Shown here piece by piece: positions 14,357-21,862 of a stretch of 24,144 bases of DNA. The stretch covers positions 1 through 24,144 of the forward strand of contig DATCIJ010000125.1 in assembly GCA_036507855.1 (NCBI GenBank), in the 5' to 3' direction. Below the pieces are notes generated by a model that saw nothing but the letters and a program-made list of their open reading frames with translations, was not told the DNA's origin and did no database searches. The stretch comes from JABWBJ01 sp036507855. GTDB lineage: Bacteria > Gemmatimonadota > Gemmatimonadetes > Gemmatimonadales > Gemmatimonadaceae. Position numbers and translations under genes: made by a program. The first letter of the stretch is position 1. The number at the start of each line of letters is the position of its first letter.

Positions 14357-14806
14357 CTATTTGGCAACGGAATCCGGCTTCGCCACAACAACGATATTGA
14401 CCGTATCAGTCACCCAGGGACGCAGCGGGATGTGACCAGGGTTGGCAAGGACGGCGATGATGCGATGCGGTCCCGGCGCGACATTCTCCCAGTGGTAATC
14501 GGTCTGCGCCTGGCCGAGGTGCACCACTCCGCCCACTCCCATTGGGATTGGGTTCTCAAGAGCCGGGAAATCGGCGTCGAGATACAGGTGGTGATGCGCG
14601 GTCTCGGGACGCGCGTCGGCGGCCGGCGCGATTTCGATCCCGGTGGCGGCGAGCGTTATGTGGACGTCGGATCCGGTAATCGTGTCGCCTTCGGCTGGCG
14701 AGGTGATCGACACCGTTACGTCCGACGTAGCCGGTACCTTCGCGCACGCCGCCGCGCCGATGCCGAGTGCGATTCCGATCACTGCCTTACGAGTCGCGTG
14801 GTACAC
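14357..14806 (-). CDS. DUF4399 lipoprotein
   Basis: 149 residues from GTG at 14806; the start is set by GGAGG four bases upstream and by the lipoprotein signal it creates (lipobox IGAAAC). A beta-rich DUF4399 domain follows: VSITSPAEGDTITGSDVHITL, then ETAHHHLYLDAD, LGQAQTDYHWENVAPGPHRIIAVLAN and WVTDTVNIVV. The HHHL and G-x-H-x-(I/L) pattern is the family hallmark. Function is unknown; family members are periplasmic or cell-surface. The frame extends upstream to 14992 but without homology. Monocistronic, divergent from the propeller gene. Confidence 0.82.
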   Translation of the reverse strand: MYHATRKAVIGIALGIGAAACAKVPATSDVTVSITSPAEGDTITGSDVHITLAATGIEIAPAADARPETAHHHLYLDADFPALENPIPMGVGGVVHLGQAQTDYHWENVAPGPHRIIAVLANPGHIPLRPWVTDTVNIVVVAKPDSVAK

Positions 14807-14810
14807 GAAT

Positions 14811-14815
14811 CCTCC
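14811..14815 (-). promoter_or_regulatory. Shine-Dalgarno site of the DUF4399 gene
   Basis: GGAGG on the minus strand, four bases before GTG 14806. It decides this start over the longer open frame and gives a protein that begins with a lipoprotein signal peptide. Confidence 0.65.
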
Positions 14816-14955
14816 GCGTTGCGGTGCTGACCAACCGTTTCGAATCAGTTGCCGGATGACGGGAAACATCAGCCACGGAAGGTTCCGGCGAAAGGCAGAC
14901 GTAGCCGACCCGGCAATCGGGCAACGGTTCCAGGCACAGACGTGACAGTAGTCAT

Positions 14956-16083
14956 ATGATCGCGGTCGCCTTTCTCCTTGCCCTGGTTCCACCGCCTCAG
15001 GACCGGGTTACAGAAATCACTCTCGGCACCCGCTTGGCGGCCATTACAGAGCCGTTCAGTGATGCGATGGGAATGGCAGAGCTGTCCGACGGTCGCGTTA
15101 TCGTGAGCGATCGCGTTGAGCGGGTCTATTCACTAGCTGACTTCCGTACCGGCCAGCGTCGAACCATTGGCCGGAATGGCACCGGACCGCGCGAGTATCA
15201 GATCCCGTTTGGCCCGATCAGGTGGCGCGGGGACACGCTGCTGGGCTATGACCCGAACAACCGGCGTCTGTTGAGAATCGATCCCGACGCCTCGATCGGC
15301 GACGCCTTTCCCTTCCCGGACGGACGAGCAACCGGCCTCACTGGCTGGGCCCCGCCCCGGGGCGTCGATCCTGACGGGCGGATCTACTGGGACACGCCGA
15401 TCATCGAGATGCAGCCTGTCGTGAAGCGGTCGATGATGGCGCGCCTGGTTCGCTGGCTCCCTGGTTCGGAGTCGGCCGAGGTCGCGCTGGAGTTCGCTGA
15501 CCACGGCGAGTTCGAGCACGCGTTTCGCTATCGCCCCATGCCGCAGACCGACGCCTGGGTCGTCGCCGCCGACGGCCGCATCGGAATCCTTTCCGCAGCC
15601 GAGTATCGACTACACTGGTACAAGGACGGCGCACTGGTTGAGACCGGGCCGCCGGTTCCGTTTACGCCAACGCGTGTGACCTCGGCCGAGCGTGACGCGT
15701 TCCGCGCGAAGAAGGCGCTCGAACCGGCGGCTGGCGCAAGCATGCAGGGCGGCGCGCCTGCCTCCAGTCCGACAGCAATGGGTGCGCGCGTCAGGGCGGC
15801 GTGGCCCGATTCGATCTTCCCCGCGGTGATGCCGCCATTCGAAGCAAGCGGCGCCCTCCTCGCTCCCAGCGGCGATGTGTGGGTTCGTCGCACCGGACCG
15901 GCGTCGGCCGCATCAGCGCATGTGGATGTCCTCGACCCTCACGGAAAACTCCGCGCGACGCTGCGCCTCCCGCCCAGGGCGAGACTCTTTGCACTCGGCG
16001 CGAGGTCCGTTTACCTCCTGGCCGTGGATAGCGACGGTTTCCAGACGCTGGAGCGTTACGAGTACCCTGCGTTGCTGCGTTAG
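14956..16083 (+). CDS. 6-bladed beta-propeller (NHL-like) exported protein
   Basis: 375 residues. A short hydrophobic start (MIAVAFLLALVPPP) is a probable signal peptide. Repeated strands of the type seen in 6-bladed propeller proteins follow: LSDGRVIVSDRVERVYSLADF, GRNGTGPREYQIPFGPIRW, LLGYDPNNRRLLRIDPD, DPDGRIYWDT, AADGRIGILSAAEYRLHWY and LAPSGDVWVRRTG with HVDVLDPHGKLRATLRLP. Proteins of this family are abundant in Gemmatimonadota and some Bacteroidota; ligand and role are unknown. A low-complexity Ala/Gly/Ser stretch lies between blades around 255-275. The stop is TAG at 16081-16083 within the motif CGTTAGG, 18 bp from the convergent SET gene. Confidence 0.78.
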   Translation: MIAVAFLLALVPPPQDRVTEITLGTRLAAITEPFSDAMGMAELSDGRVIVSDRVERVYSLADFRTGQRRTIGRNGTGPREYQIPFGPIRWRGDTLLGYDPNNRRLLRIDPDASIGDAFPFPDGRATGLTGWAPPRGVDPDGRIYWDTPIIEMQPVVKRSMMARLVRWLPGSESAEVALEFADHGEFEHAFRYRPMPQTDAWVVAADGRIGILSAAEYRLHWYKDGALVETGPPVPFTPTRVTSAERDAFRAKKALEPAAGASMQGGAPASSPTAMGARVRAAWPDSIFPAVMPPFEASGALLAPSGDVWVRRTGPASAASAHVDVLDPHGKLRATLRLPPRARLFALGARSVYLLAVDSDGFQTLERYEYPALLR

Positions 16084-16101
16084 GCAGCGAGCGGGTCGAG
16101 T

Positions 16102-16554
16102 TCAGCGCTTGCGCGCGAGGATGGTCCCGCGGCACTTCGCGGATCCACAGCGGCACGGGTAGCGGCGCTTGGCCGCGGGAGAGTGGCGTTCGGGCAGTAT
16201 GAACGCGTAGTCGTAGGCAAGCTCCTCGCCCGGCGGGATATCGCGTATGGCCTCGATCCAGATGCGGCCGCCTTCGACGATGGCATCACAGTTGGGATCG
16301 CAGGAGTGGTTGATGAACCGCGCGTCGTTGCCATCGACGGAGGCGTCGATGACGATGTCATCATCGATCGCGAACAGCTCGGTGTGGTGCTGTTCGCCCG
16401 GAACTTCCGGGTAGCGGGTGTCGGCCTCGGCGGGAGTGATTCGTGCGCCGGCATACTCGATCAGCCTCGTGCCGCTGGAAATAGGCTGCATCGCAATCGC
16501 GCCCATGCCATGGATGGGCGACGAACGAATCTCGAAGAGGCGATCCAGCGACAC
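16102..16554 (-). CDS. SET-domain protein-lysine methyltransferase
   Basis: 150-residue stand-alone SET domain with post-SET tail. Visible: the N-terminal SPIHGMGAIAMQPISSGTRLIEYAG strand pair, the pseudoknot motif NHSCDPNC (82-89), the ELAYDYAF segment with the catalytic-type Tyr (112-118), and CRCGSAKCRGTI (134-145). The post-SET cysteines plus the Cys of NHSC would bind one zinc, as in eukaryotic enzymes. Bacterial relatives methylate lysines of DNA-binding or ribosomal proteins in the few studied cases; the target here is unknown. The start is GTG at 16554 with no clear ribosome site. Probably a monocistronic gene of ultimately eukaryote-related ancestry; that is inference. Confidence 0.88.
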   Translation of the reverse strand: MSLDRLFEIRSSPIHGMGAIAMQPISSGTRLIEYAGARITPAEADTRYPEVPGEQHHTELFAIDDDIVIDASVDGNDARFINHSCDPNCDAIVEGGRIWIEAIRDIPPGEELAYDYAFILPERHSPAAKRRYPCRCGSAKCRGTILARKR

Positions 16555-16620
16555 TGCGGACAGTCTAGTGTACCGATGCGAAAGTCTCGTTCACCAGGAT
16601 TCGTCGAAGTCTGGAACTCG

Positions 16621-16665
16621 GATGTGTCGGATGAGACGGATGAGACGGATGAGACGGATGCGGCG
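16621..16665. repeat. 9-bp tandem repeat GATGAGACG
   Basis: Five units in register: GATGTGTCG, three exact GATGAGACG, then GATGCGGCG. It lies in non-coding sequence upstream of the SET gene. This array has a 9-bp period, unlike the 7-bp arrays elsewhere in the window. Confidence 0.85.
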
Positions 16666-16751
16666 GATCGGCCACCCGCGGACTTGCCGCCAACTGCGCT
16701 ACTCTGATGGCTTCGGCAATGTGAAGATGAACTGATCTACACGGTTACTGA

Positions 16752-16870
16752 CAAAACACTTTAACCGCGGAGAACACAGGGGAATCGCAGAGGATCACAG
16801 AGGAAACTGGAAAAGGATAACGGCATTTCCTCAGCGCATCCTCCGCGCTCTCAGCGTTCAAAGTGTTTTG
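16752..16870. repeat. MITE-like or REP-like long inverted repeat
   Basis: A 119-bp element whose ends are an 11-bp perfect inverted repeat (CAAAACACTTT at 16752-16762, complement at 16860-16870). Inside, the left half is rich in CGCAGAGGA/CACAGAGGA-type units and the right half in their complements (TCCTCAGCGCATCCTCCGCG), so nearly the whole element can fold back with a short centre around 16806-16826. No transposase is present. I read it as a non-autonomous repeat; its right end abuts a truncated gene. Confidence 0.7.
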
Positions 16871-16871
16871 A

Positions 16872-17108
16872 CCTTTCGAGCACGTCTACGCCTTGGCGTT
16901 GGAACGTGAATTGCTCGGTCGGGGACATCGCGTTGGCCGCGAGGTATCGGTCAACATCGTCTACAAAGGGCTCACCCTGACGTCACAGGGCGGGCTCCGT
17001 TTGATCCGCTTCGATTCGGCGTATCCGGTTTCCCCCAACTCGACGAACCCGCGGTTCGCATTCACTGGCCGGGACACGTGCAAGGGCGGTGGACCGTGTT
17101 CGTCATGA
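16872..17108 (+). pseudogene. Remnant of a GxxExxY (PDDEXK-type) protein gene
   Basis: The frame reads FEHVYALALERELLGRGH, then RVGREVSVNIVYKG. This matches the N-terminal third of GxxExxY proteins (ExxY, then an aLxxELxxrGh block, then EVxVxIxYKG). The codon where the first Gly of GxxExxY should be is TGA (16869-16871), at the end of the inverted repeat. After about 16980 similarity stops, and the RLDxxV and ExK nuclease-core residues are missing. The family is usually about 125 residues, so this is a fragment cut on both sides. The family is predicted to be PDDEXK nucleases of unknown role. Confidence 0.6.
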
Positions 17109-17130
17109 ACACCAATTCTGCATCATACCA

Positions 17131-18585
17131 CTAGAAGAGGCCGCCGAGCAGGTAGAGCAACATTCCGGCCAGTCCGCCGACGAGCGTCCCGTTGATGCGG
17201 ATGAACTGCAGGTCGCGGCCGATCGCCAGTTCGATCCGGCGCGACGTTGCGATCGGATCCCACCGCTTCACCGTCGTCGCGATCAACTCACCGACCTCAT
17301 TCTGGTACCGCTCGATCACCGAGATCGCCGCCTCGACGATCCACTGGTCGATCTTGGCCATCAGTGCCGGATCCGACTGGATCGCCTGACCGAGGCCGCG
17401 AAGTCCGCGTTCGATGGCCTCGGTGTTCACCTCGTCAGGCGAGTCCGCATAACGACTCAACGCCGCCTTGGTATCGCGCCAGATCGCGCCCGACAACTGC
17501 CGCACGGCCTCGGCGCTCAACACTTCGTCCTTGATGCGTTCCGCCTTCAGGATGACTTCCGGCGACGCCTGCAGCTTGACGATGAACTCGTCGATCGCGG
17601 TATCGAACCGGAGCCGCAGCGGATGCTCCGGATTCTCGTTGACGTCGTGAAGCGTGGCCTCGAGCGCCTCGACGATCCGCTTCGTGATCTTCTCGTCGAC
17701 CGCGCCGGGCACCCACCACGGCGTCTCCTTGTCCACGCGCTCGCGGATGAGGTCCTGGTTCTCCGATAACCCCCTGGCCGTGAGACGGATGACCTGGTCG
17801 AGCAGCGCCTGGTGGCGGTTGTCGGCGGTGAGTAGCGCGAGGAACTTCCCGATCAGGGGCGCCACCGGCGTCTGGCGCACGCGGTTCATCACCGCGTTCC
17901 CGATCAGGTTGTCGACGTCCTCGTCGCGCAGGACGTTCGCTCCCGCCGACACGGCCCTGGCCAGCTGGCGCGCCACGGAGCGGGCCGAGGCCGGCTCCAT
18001 GAGCCACGCCGCCAGCCGCTCGGCGGGCTGGAGTGTCGTCAAGCGCTGGGCGATGACATCACGGTTGAGGAAGTTGCGCTGGACGAACATGCCTAACGTG
18101 ATACCGACCCGGTCCTTCCGAGCGGGAATGATCGCCGTGTGCGGGATCGGAATCCCCATCGGGTGCTTGAATAGCGCCGTGACGGCGAACCAGTCGGCCA
18201 GCGCTCCGACCATGGATGCCTCCGCGGTCGCGATGACAATCCCGAGCCACGGATACCGGGACTCGAACAGCTTGGCGACGACAAAGACGACGGCCGCGAG
18301 CAGCAGCAGACCGGTCGCCCAGGTCTTCATCCGGCGCAGGGCGCGTTCGCGGTCCGCGTCCTCGCCTGGGCGAAGGGAAACGGGCGCGGAGGTGCTGCCG
18401 GGGGCGCTCCCTTCGCTGCCGGGTGTGCTCCCTTCGCTGCCAGGTGCGCTAAGTGGTGAGTTCTGGGTGCTACGGCTGCTCGCTGGAACTGGAGCTCGTT
18501 GCCTGGTGCTGGAGCTGGAGCTGGAGCTGTGGCTGTGGCTGTGGCTGTGGCTTGGGCTGGTACCTCCGCTCGATGCGGCGCTCAT
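17131..18585 (-). CDS. DUF445 membrane protein with low-complexity N-terminus
   Basis: 484 residues. The DUF445 core (about 85-484) has two N-terminal helices (TWATGLLLLAAVVFVVAKLF and WLGIVIATAEASMVGALADW), the signature ADWFAVTALFKHPMGIPIPHTAIIP, a long amphipathic helical middle part, and a C-terminal helix (VGGLAGMLLYLLGGLF). Family members such as YjiN are inner-membrane proteins of unknown function. Unusual is the first 75 residues: a His-Ser run (SHSHSHSHSSSSSSS) and a 7-residue repeat (APGSEGS, TPGSEGS, APGSTSA). ATG at 18585 lies three bases after the stop of the metallopeptidase gene, so it is the last gene of a coupled operon. Confidence 0.9.
   Translation of the reverse strand: MSAASSGGTSPSHSHSHSHSSSSSSSTRQRAPVPASSRSTQNSPLSAPGSEGSTPGSEGSAPGSTSAPVSLRPGEDADRERALRRMKTWATGLLLLAAVVFVVAKLFESRYPWLGIVIATAEASMVGALADWFAVTALFKHPMGIPIPHTAIIPARKDRVGITLGMFVQRNFLNRDVIAQRLTTLQPAERLAAWLMEPASARSVARQLARAVSAGANVLRDEDVDNLIGNAVMNRVRQTPVAPLIGKFLALLTADNRHQALLDQVIRLTARGLSENQDLIRERVDKETPWWVPGAVDEKITKRIVEALEATLHDVNENPEHPLRLRFDTAIDEFIVKLQASPEVILKAERIKDEVLSAEAVRQLSGAIWRDTKAALSRYADSPDEVNTEAIERGLRGLGQAIQSDPALMAKIDQWIVEAAISVIERYQNEVGELIATTVKRWDPIATSRRIELAIGRDLQFIRINGTLVGGLAGMLLYLLGGLF
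18394..18552. repeat. Coding tandem repeats in the DUF445 N-terminus
   Basis: Two in-frame arrays: a 21-bp unit at 18394-18450 (two full copies plus a partial, encoding the PGSEGS heptapeptide), and 6-bp units at 18510-18552 (TGGAGC about three times, then TGTGGC four times, encoding Ser-Ser and His-Ser pairs on the minus strand). Both keep the frame, so copy-number change would alter linker length only. Confidence 0.8.
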
Positions 18586-18588
18586 CAG

Positions 18589-19845
18589 CTATTCCCGCAG
18601 CGTGACCTTGCTGAGATCCAGCAAGCGCGGCGATACCCCCGCAGGCGCATCAGCGAACAACACCACGGGCCGGCCGCCGATGTCACTGATCGACAGCAGG
18701 AGACGGCGCCCACTGGTGCCATACGTCCGCGTCATGCCCGTTGCCGCGCCAGGACGGATAGAGCCGTGTCGCTTGATGAGCGCGATGTCGAGCAGATCGA
18801 AGAACTCGGCGGCGTCGATCGACGTGTCCCAGACCGACACCCACGCGATCGCGTCGCCGCGCGGCGTCTGGATGAGCATGTACCGGTCTCCATCCCAGCC
18901 GGCGGCGCCGCGCACTGCCGAGGCCTGATCCTTCAGGTACTCGTAGAGCAGGATGCGAGTCTCGAACTCGCCAAGATTGTTCTGGTAGGCCACGGTTCCC
19001 GACAACGGCGCCGGGAGCACCACCGTGGTCGGATCGTCGCGCGTCTCGAAGTAGCGCTCCGTGTGCATGAGCTGCTCGGTCGAAACCGGCATCCTGGTGA
19101 ACGGCGACTGACCCCGAGCCTCCTGCTTGAACTTCCGCATGAATTCGGCGCCGGTCAGGTACGGGAAGATCAGCGTCTCCTGCAGGATCATGGGAGCGGA
19201 CGCGAAGACCGGCATCGATCCCTGCGCTTCCCGGATCATCTGGCGCACGCGATCCCAGCCGCCGGGTAGCGCCGTGATGGCGTTGTCGGATCCGATCATG
19301 GCGCCGAGCTGTTCGAGCGTCGCCTGCCCTTCGACGACGGACTGCCCTGTCGTCAGGCGGTCGTTGTCGCCGCGCGCCCGGGTCAACGAATCGAGATTGA
19401 AGTGCTGGTCCTGCAGCGCATGCACCAGCTCGTGCGAGATCGTTATGCCGGTGACGGTTTCGTCACCGCCTTCGACGACGTACAGCGTCTTTGCCTTCGG
19501 GTCGTAATAGCCCGCGACCTGCTCGGTGAGCAGGTCCAGCATGAACCGGCGAAGATCCATCCCGGCGGGAATGAGGCCTAACGCCTTGTACGAGCGCTCC
19601 ATGCCCGTCAGCTCCGACTCAGGCATCTCCTCGTTGAAGCGTCGCTCGAGGAAGGCCCGTACCGAATCACGTGGCTGCGACTCCAGGCGCGGCGGTGTCT
19701 TGAACTTGAGACCGGTCGCCTTTTCGATCCTGGGAACGCTTTCTCGAACCTTGGCGGCATAGGGTCCTTCGGCGTCGTCGCCGCCCCCACAAGCTGCGGC
19801 ACCCAGAACCCCTGCACCCAGCACCAAGCACGTCACGCGGCCCAT
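18589..19845 (-). CDS. Lipoprotein zinc metallopeptidase (HExxH, DUF6782-like)
   Basis: 418 residues with a lipoprotein signal (LGAAAC, Cys19) followed by GGGDDAEGPY. The putative zinc site is ISHELVHALQDQHF with HELVH at 138-142; a Glu at 172 in VVEGQATLEQL fits the third ligand of a gluzincin. AGYYDPKAKTLYVVEGGDE just before it would form the active-site strand. The middle part IFPYLTGAEFMRKFK and the C-terminal beta-rich part (IGGRPVVLFADAP) recall the DUF6782 putative metallopeptidases. Substrate unknown; located in the periplasm or outer membrane. Start ATG 19845 has GGGAGG four bases upstream and overlaps the AAA+ gene by 13 bases, so expression is coupled to it. Confidence 0.8.
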   Translation of the reverse strand: MGRVTCLVLGAGVLGAAACGGGDDAEGPYAAKVRESVPRIEKATGLKFKTPPRLESQPRDSVRAFLERRFNEEMPESELTGMERSYKALGLIPAGMDLRRFMLDLLTEQVAGYYDPKAKTLYVVEGGDETVTGITISHELVHALQDQHFNLDSLTRARGDNDRLTTGQSVVEGQATLEQLGAMIGSDNAITALPGGWDRVRQMIREAQGSMPVFASAPMILQETLIFPYLTGAEFMRKFKQEARGQSPFTRMPVSTEQLMHTERYFETRDDPTTVVLPAPLSGTVAYQNNLGEFETRILLYEYLKDQASAVRGAAGWDGDRYMLIQTPRGDAIAWVSVWDTSIDAAEFFDLLDIALIKRHGSIRPGAATGMTRTYGTSGRRLLLSISDIGGRPVVLFADAPAGVSPRLLDLSKVTLRE

Positions 19846-21008
19846 GTGACCTCCCGGCCGGTGGCTACCGCGACGACTCTCGCGACGTCGATGCCACGCA
19901 CCACGATCCCCTCTTCCATCAGGATTTCGGCCAGCTCGGTCTCGACGGTGCCAAGGGTCGCAGGTGGTGGTTCCGGTTGGCTGACAGCCTCGGATTGCGG
20001 AGCAGGCGTCGTCTCCTTCTCCTGACGACTCTGCGGAGCAGGCCTGCCAGGCGGTGGGCCGATGAAGATTGCCTCGAGCTCGGCGCCAAACTGTTCGAGC
20101 GCCGCCATTCCGCTGTCGATCGTATTGTCGACCGTTACCTGCTCTTCGCGTGATTCAGACTCGCGAGCCCCGGATTGCTCCCGGAGCAGTTCTCGCCGGC
20201 GGCGAATGAGAGTCTCGGCTCGCGGCGAGTAGCGGGCGATGGCATGTGTGTGCGCGCAGGCTTCGTCCAGCACATCGATGGCGCGATCCGGCCGGCGCCG
20301 GTCCGTCTGGTGAATGTCGGTGAGATCGACAGCCGCGCGGATCGATTCGTCGGATATGAGCACGTTGTGATGTCGTTCCAGTCGCTCCTGCCTCGCGCGC
20401 AGAATGTCGAGTGTCTCGTCCGACGACAATTCGCGCACGAGAACTCGCTGGAACCGACGTTCAAGCGCGGGGTCGGCGCGGACCCAGCGATCGTACTCCT
20501 CATCGGTGGTGGCGCCGATCACCCGGAAATCTCCGCGGACGAGCGCCGGCTTGAGCATGTTGGCCGCGTCCATGGCCACGCCCATTGCCGTGCCCTGCCC
20601 GATGAGGTTGTGCAGCTCGTCGACAAACAGGATGACATCCGGACGAGCGCGCGTTTCCTCGACCAGCGCGCGGATTCGCTCTTCGTACTGACCACGATAG
20701 GTGGTGCCGGCGAGCAGCGAGACGTGGTCCACGGCGAGCAGCTTCGTGTTGCGCAGTGAGAGCGGCACGTCACCAGTGGCCAGTCGCGCCGCGAGTCCCT
20801 CGGCAATGGCTGTCTTGCCAACACCCGCCGGCCCAACCAGCGCCGGGTTGTTCTTTCCATGGCGCAGGAGAATGTCGATCACCCGGGAGATTTCTCCATC
20901 CCGGGCGCGGACTATTTCGAGGCGACCGGCGCGCGCATCTGCCGTCAGGTCACGCGAAAACCGGGAAAGCGCGCCGGTGATCGGGCGCGAAAGGTCATTA
21001 TCGATCAC
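19833..21008 (-). CDS. Single-module ClpA/ClpB-like AAA+ ATPase
   Basis: 391 residues. Matches only the first ATPase module (D1) of Clp unfoldases: RFSRDLTADARAGRLEIVRARDGEI at the start, Walker A GPAGVGKT (59-66), pore-loop-like TTYRGQYEERI, Walker B ILFVDE (126-131), sensor IGATTDEEY and Arg finger ALERRFQ, then a small domain with RRPDRAIDVLDEACA. The Clp N-domain and the second ATPase module are absent. After a Pro/Gln/Glu-rich linker the last 35 residues (ELAEILMEEGIVVRGIDVARVVAVATGREV) resemble the short entry segment that precedes D2 in ClpB, as if D2 had been lost. The start GTG overlaps the prepilin peptidase stop (GTGA) and has GGGAG four bases upstream. Substrate unknown. Confidence 0.82.
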   Translation of the reverse strand: MIDNDLSRPITGALSRFSRDLTADARAGRLEIVRARDGEISRVIDILLRHGKNNPALVGPAGVGKTAIAEGLAARLATGDVPLSLRNTKLLAVDHVSLLAGTTYRGQYEERIRALVEETRARPDVILFVDELHNLIGQGTAMGVAMDAANMLKPALVRGDFRVIGATTDEEYDRWVRADPALERRFQRVLVRELSSDETLDILRARQERLERHHNVLISDESIRAAVDLTDIHQTDRRRPDRAIDVLDEACAHTHAIARYSPRAETLIRRRRELLREQSGARESESREEQVTVDNTIDSGMAALEQFGAELEAIFIGPPPGRPAPQSRQEKETTPAPQSEAVSQPEPPPATLGTVETELAEILMEEGIVVRGIDVARVVAVATGREVTWAA

Positions 21009-21862
21009 GATACTCCCGTCAGCTGGCCGATGTACCAGTCCAGCAGCTGTTGTCCAAAAACCAACGTCAGCACCGCGGCTGGCGCAAGGAAAACTCCGAA
21101 GGGCACGTGCGGGAGCGAGGCCCGGCGAGCGCCGAGTGGCAACTCGATTTGCGCGTCGCCGCGCCCGTCACGCAACCGCACGATTGGATACACCACGAGG
21201 AGAAACGTGATGGCCCCCACGGCCGCGCCAATGAAGATCACCAGCAGCGACCGCCCGGGGCCAAGAGCCGCACCAACAACCGCCATGAGCGTCACGTCCC
21301 CAAATCCCATTGCTTCCTTCTTGAGCACCACTTCGCCAAGCCAACCGACGATCGCAATGGCCCCCGCGCCCGCGCACGCGCCAATCAGCGCGTCCCACGG
21401 CATGGCGAAGGGCGTGAGCTCGCCGCGCGCGCCACTGACCACGGCCGTGGCAAGAACGAAGACGAGTCCGAACACGGTGAAGCCGTCCGGTATCACGTAG
21501 TGTTTGGCGTCGGTGATGGCGATTCCCAGCATGACGGTGCCGAAGATGGCAACGCGAACCGCCGTGAACGTGGGACCCCAGGTCAAGGCGGCGACGAGCC
21601 ACCCTAACGCGACAGTCAGTTCGACGGCTGGGTACACTACGGAGATGGACGCCCGGCAGTTCCGGCACCGTCCGCCGAGCTGGAGCCAGCCCACTATCGG
21701 GACGTTGTCATACCATTTAATGGGCGTCTCGCAACGTGGACACCGCGATGGCGGACGAATGACCGATTGCTCGAGCGGCCAGCGCGCGATGCACACGTTG
21801 AGGAACGAGCCAGCGGCCGCCCCCATCATGAAAAGAATGACCAGCATTGGCCAGTCGGTCAT
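21005..21862 (-). CDS. Prepilin peptidase / N-methyltransferase (A24 family)
   Basis: Inner-membrane aspartic protease that cleaves type IV pilin or type II secretion pseudopilin leaders and can methylate the new N-terminus. 285 residues. The N-terminal domain has GSFLNVCIARWP and the zinc-type cysteine pairs CPRC (41-44) and CRNC (66-69). Catalytic Asp residues are in ITDAKHYVIPD (Asp118) and in the GxGD-type motif GFGD (Asp189). About eight helices are visible. Both domains are present, so it should be bifunctional. PilD/GspO-type, but no pilus or secretion genes are in the window. ATG overlaps the TrmH-type gene's stop (ATGA). Confidence 0.95.
   Translation of the reverse strand: MTDWPMLVILFMMGAAAGSFLNVCIARWPLEQSVIRPPSRCPRCETPIKWYDNVPIVGWLQLGGRCRNCRASISVVYPAVELTVALGWLVAALTWGPTFTAVRVAIFGTVMLGIAITDAKHYVIPDGFTVFGLVFVLATAVVSGARGELTPFAMPWDALIGACAGAGAIAIVGWLGEVVLKKEAMGFGDVTLMAVVGAALGPGRSLLVIFIGAAVGAITFLLVVYPIVRLRDGRGDAQIELPLGARRASLPHVPFGVFLAPAAVLTLVFGQQLLDWYIGQLTGVS

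Larger units (their letters stand above)
16555..17130. other. Gene-poor stretch with repeats and a gene remnant
   Basis: This 576-bp gap separates the SET and DUF445 genes. It holds a 9-bp tandem repeat (16621-16665), a MITE-like inverted repeat (16752-16870) and a broken GxxExxY gene (16872-17108), described separately. The rest shows no gene I can support. Lower GC and repeat content mark it as a site of past insertion or deletion. Confidence 0.6.

Noticed and set aside
13823..14830. Long plus-strand open frame (335 codons) across the PqiA-like and DUF4399 genes
   Set aside because: It runs through a clear PqiA domain in another frame and antisense to DUF4399, with Arg/Gly-rich composition typical of a GC-rich shadow frame.
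16183..16707. Plus-strand frame opposite the SET gene, ending in a DETDET-like repeat
   Set aside because: The SET protein on the other strand is clearly real; the acidic repeat is only the 9-bp array translated.
19833..21008. AAA+ gene as a truncated clpB pseudogene
   Set aside because: Walker A, Walker B, sensor and Arg-finger residues are intact, the frame is open with a good ribosome site, and both ends overlap neighbours tightly, so it looks functional.
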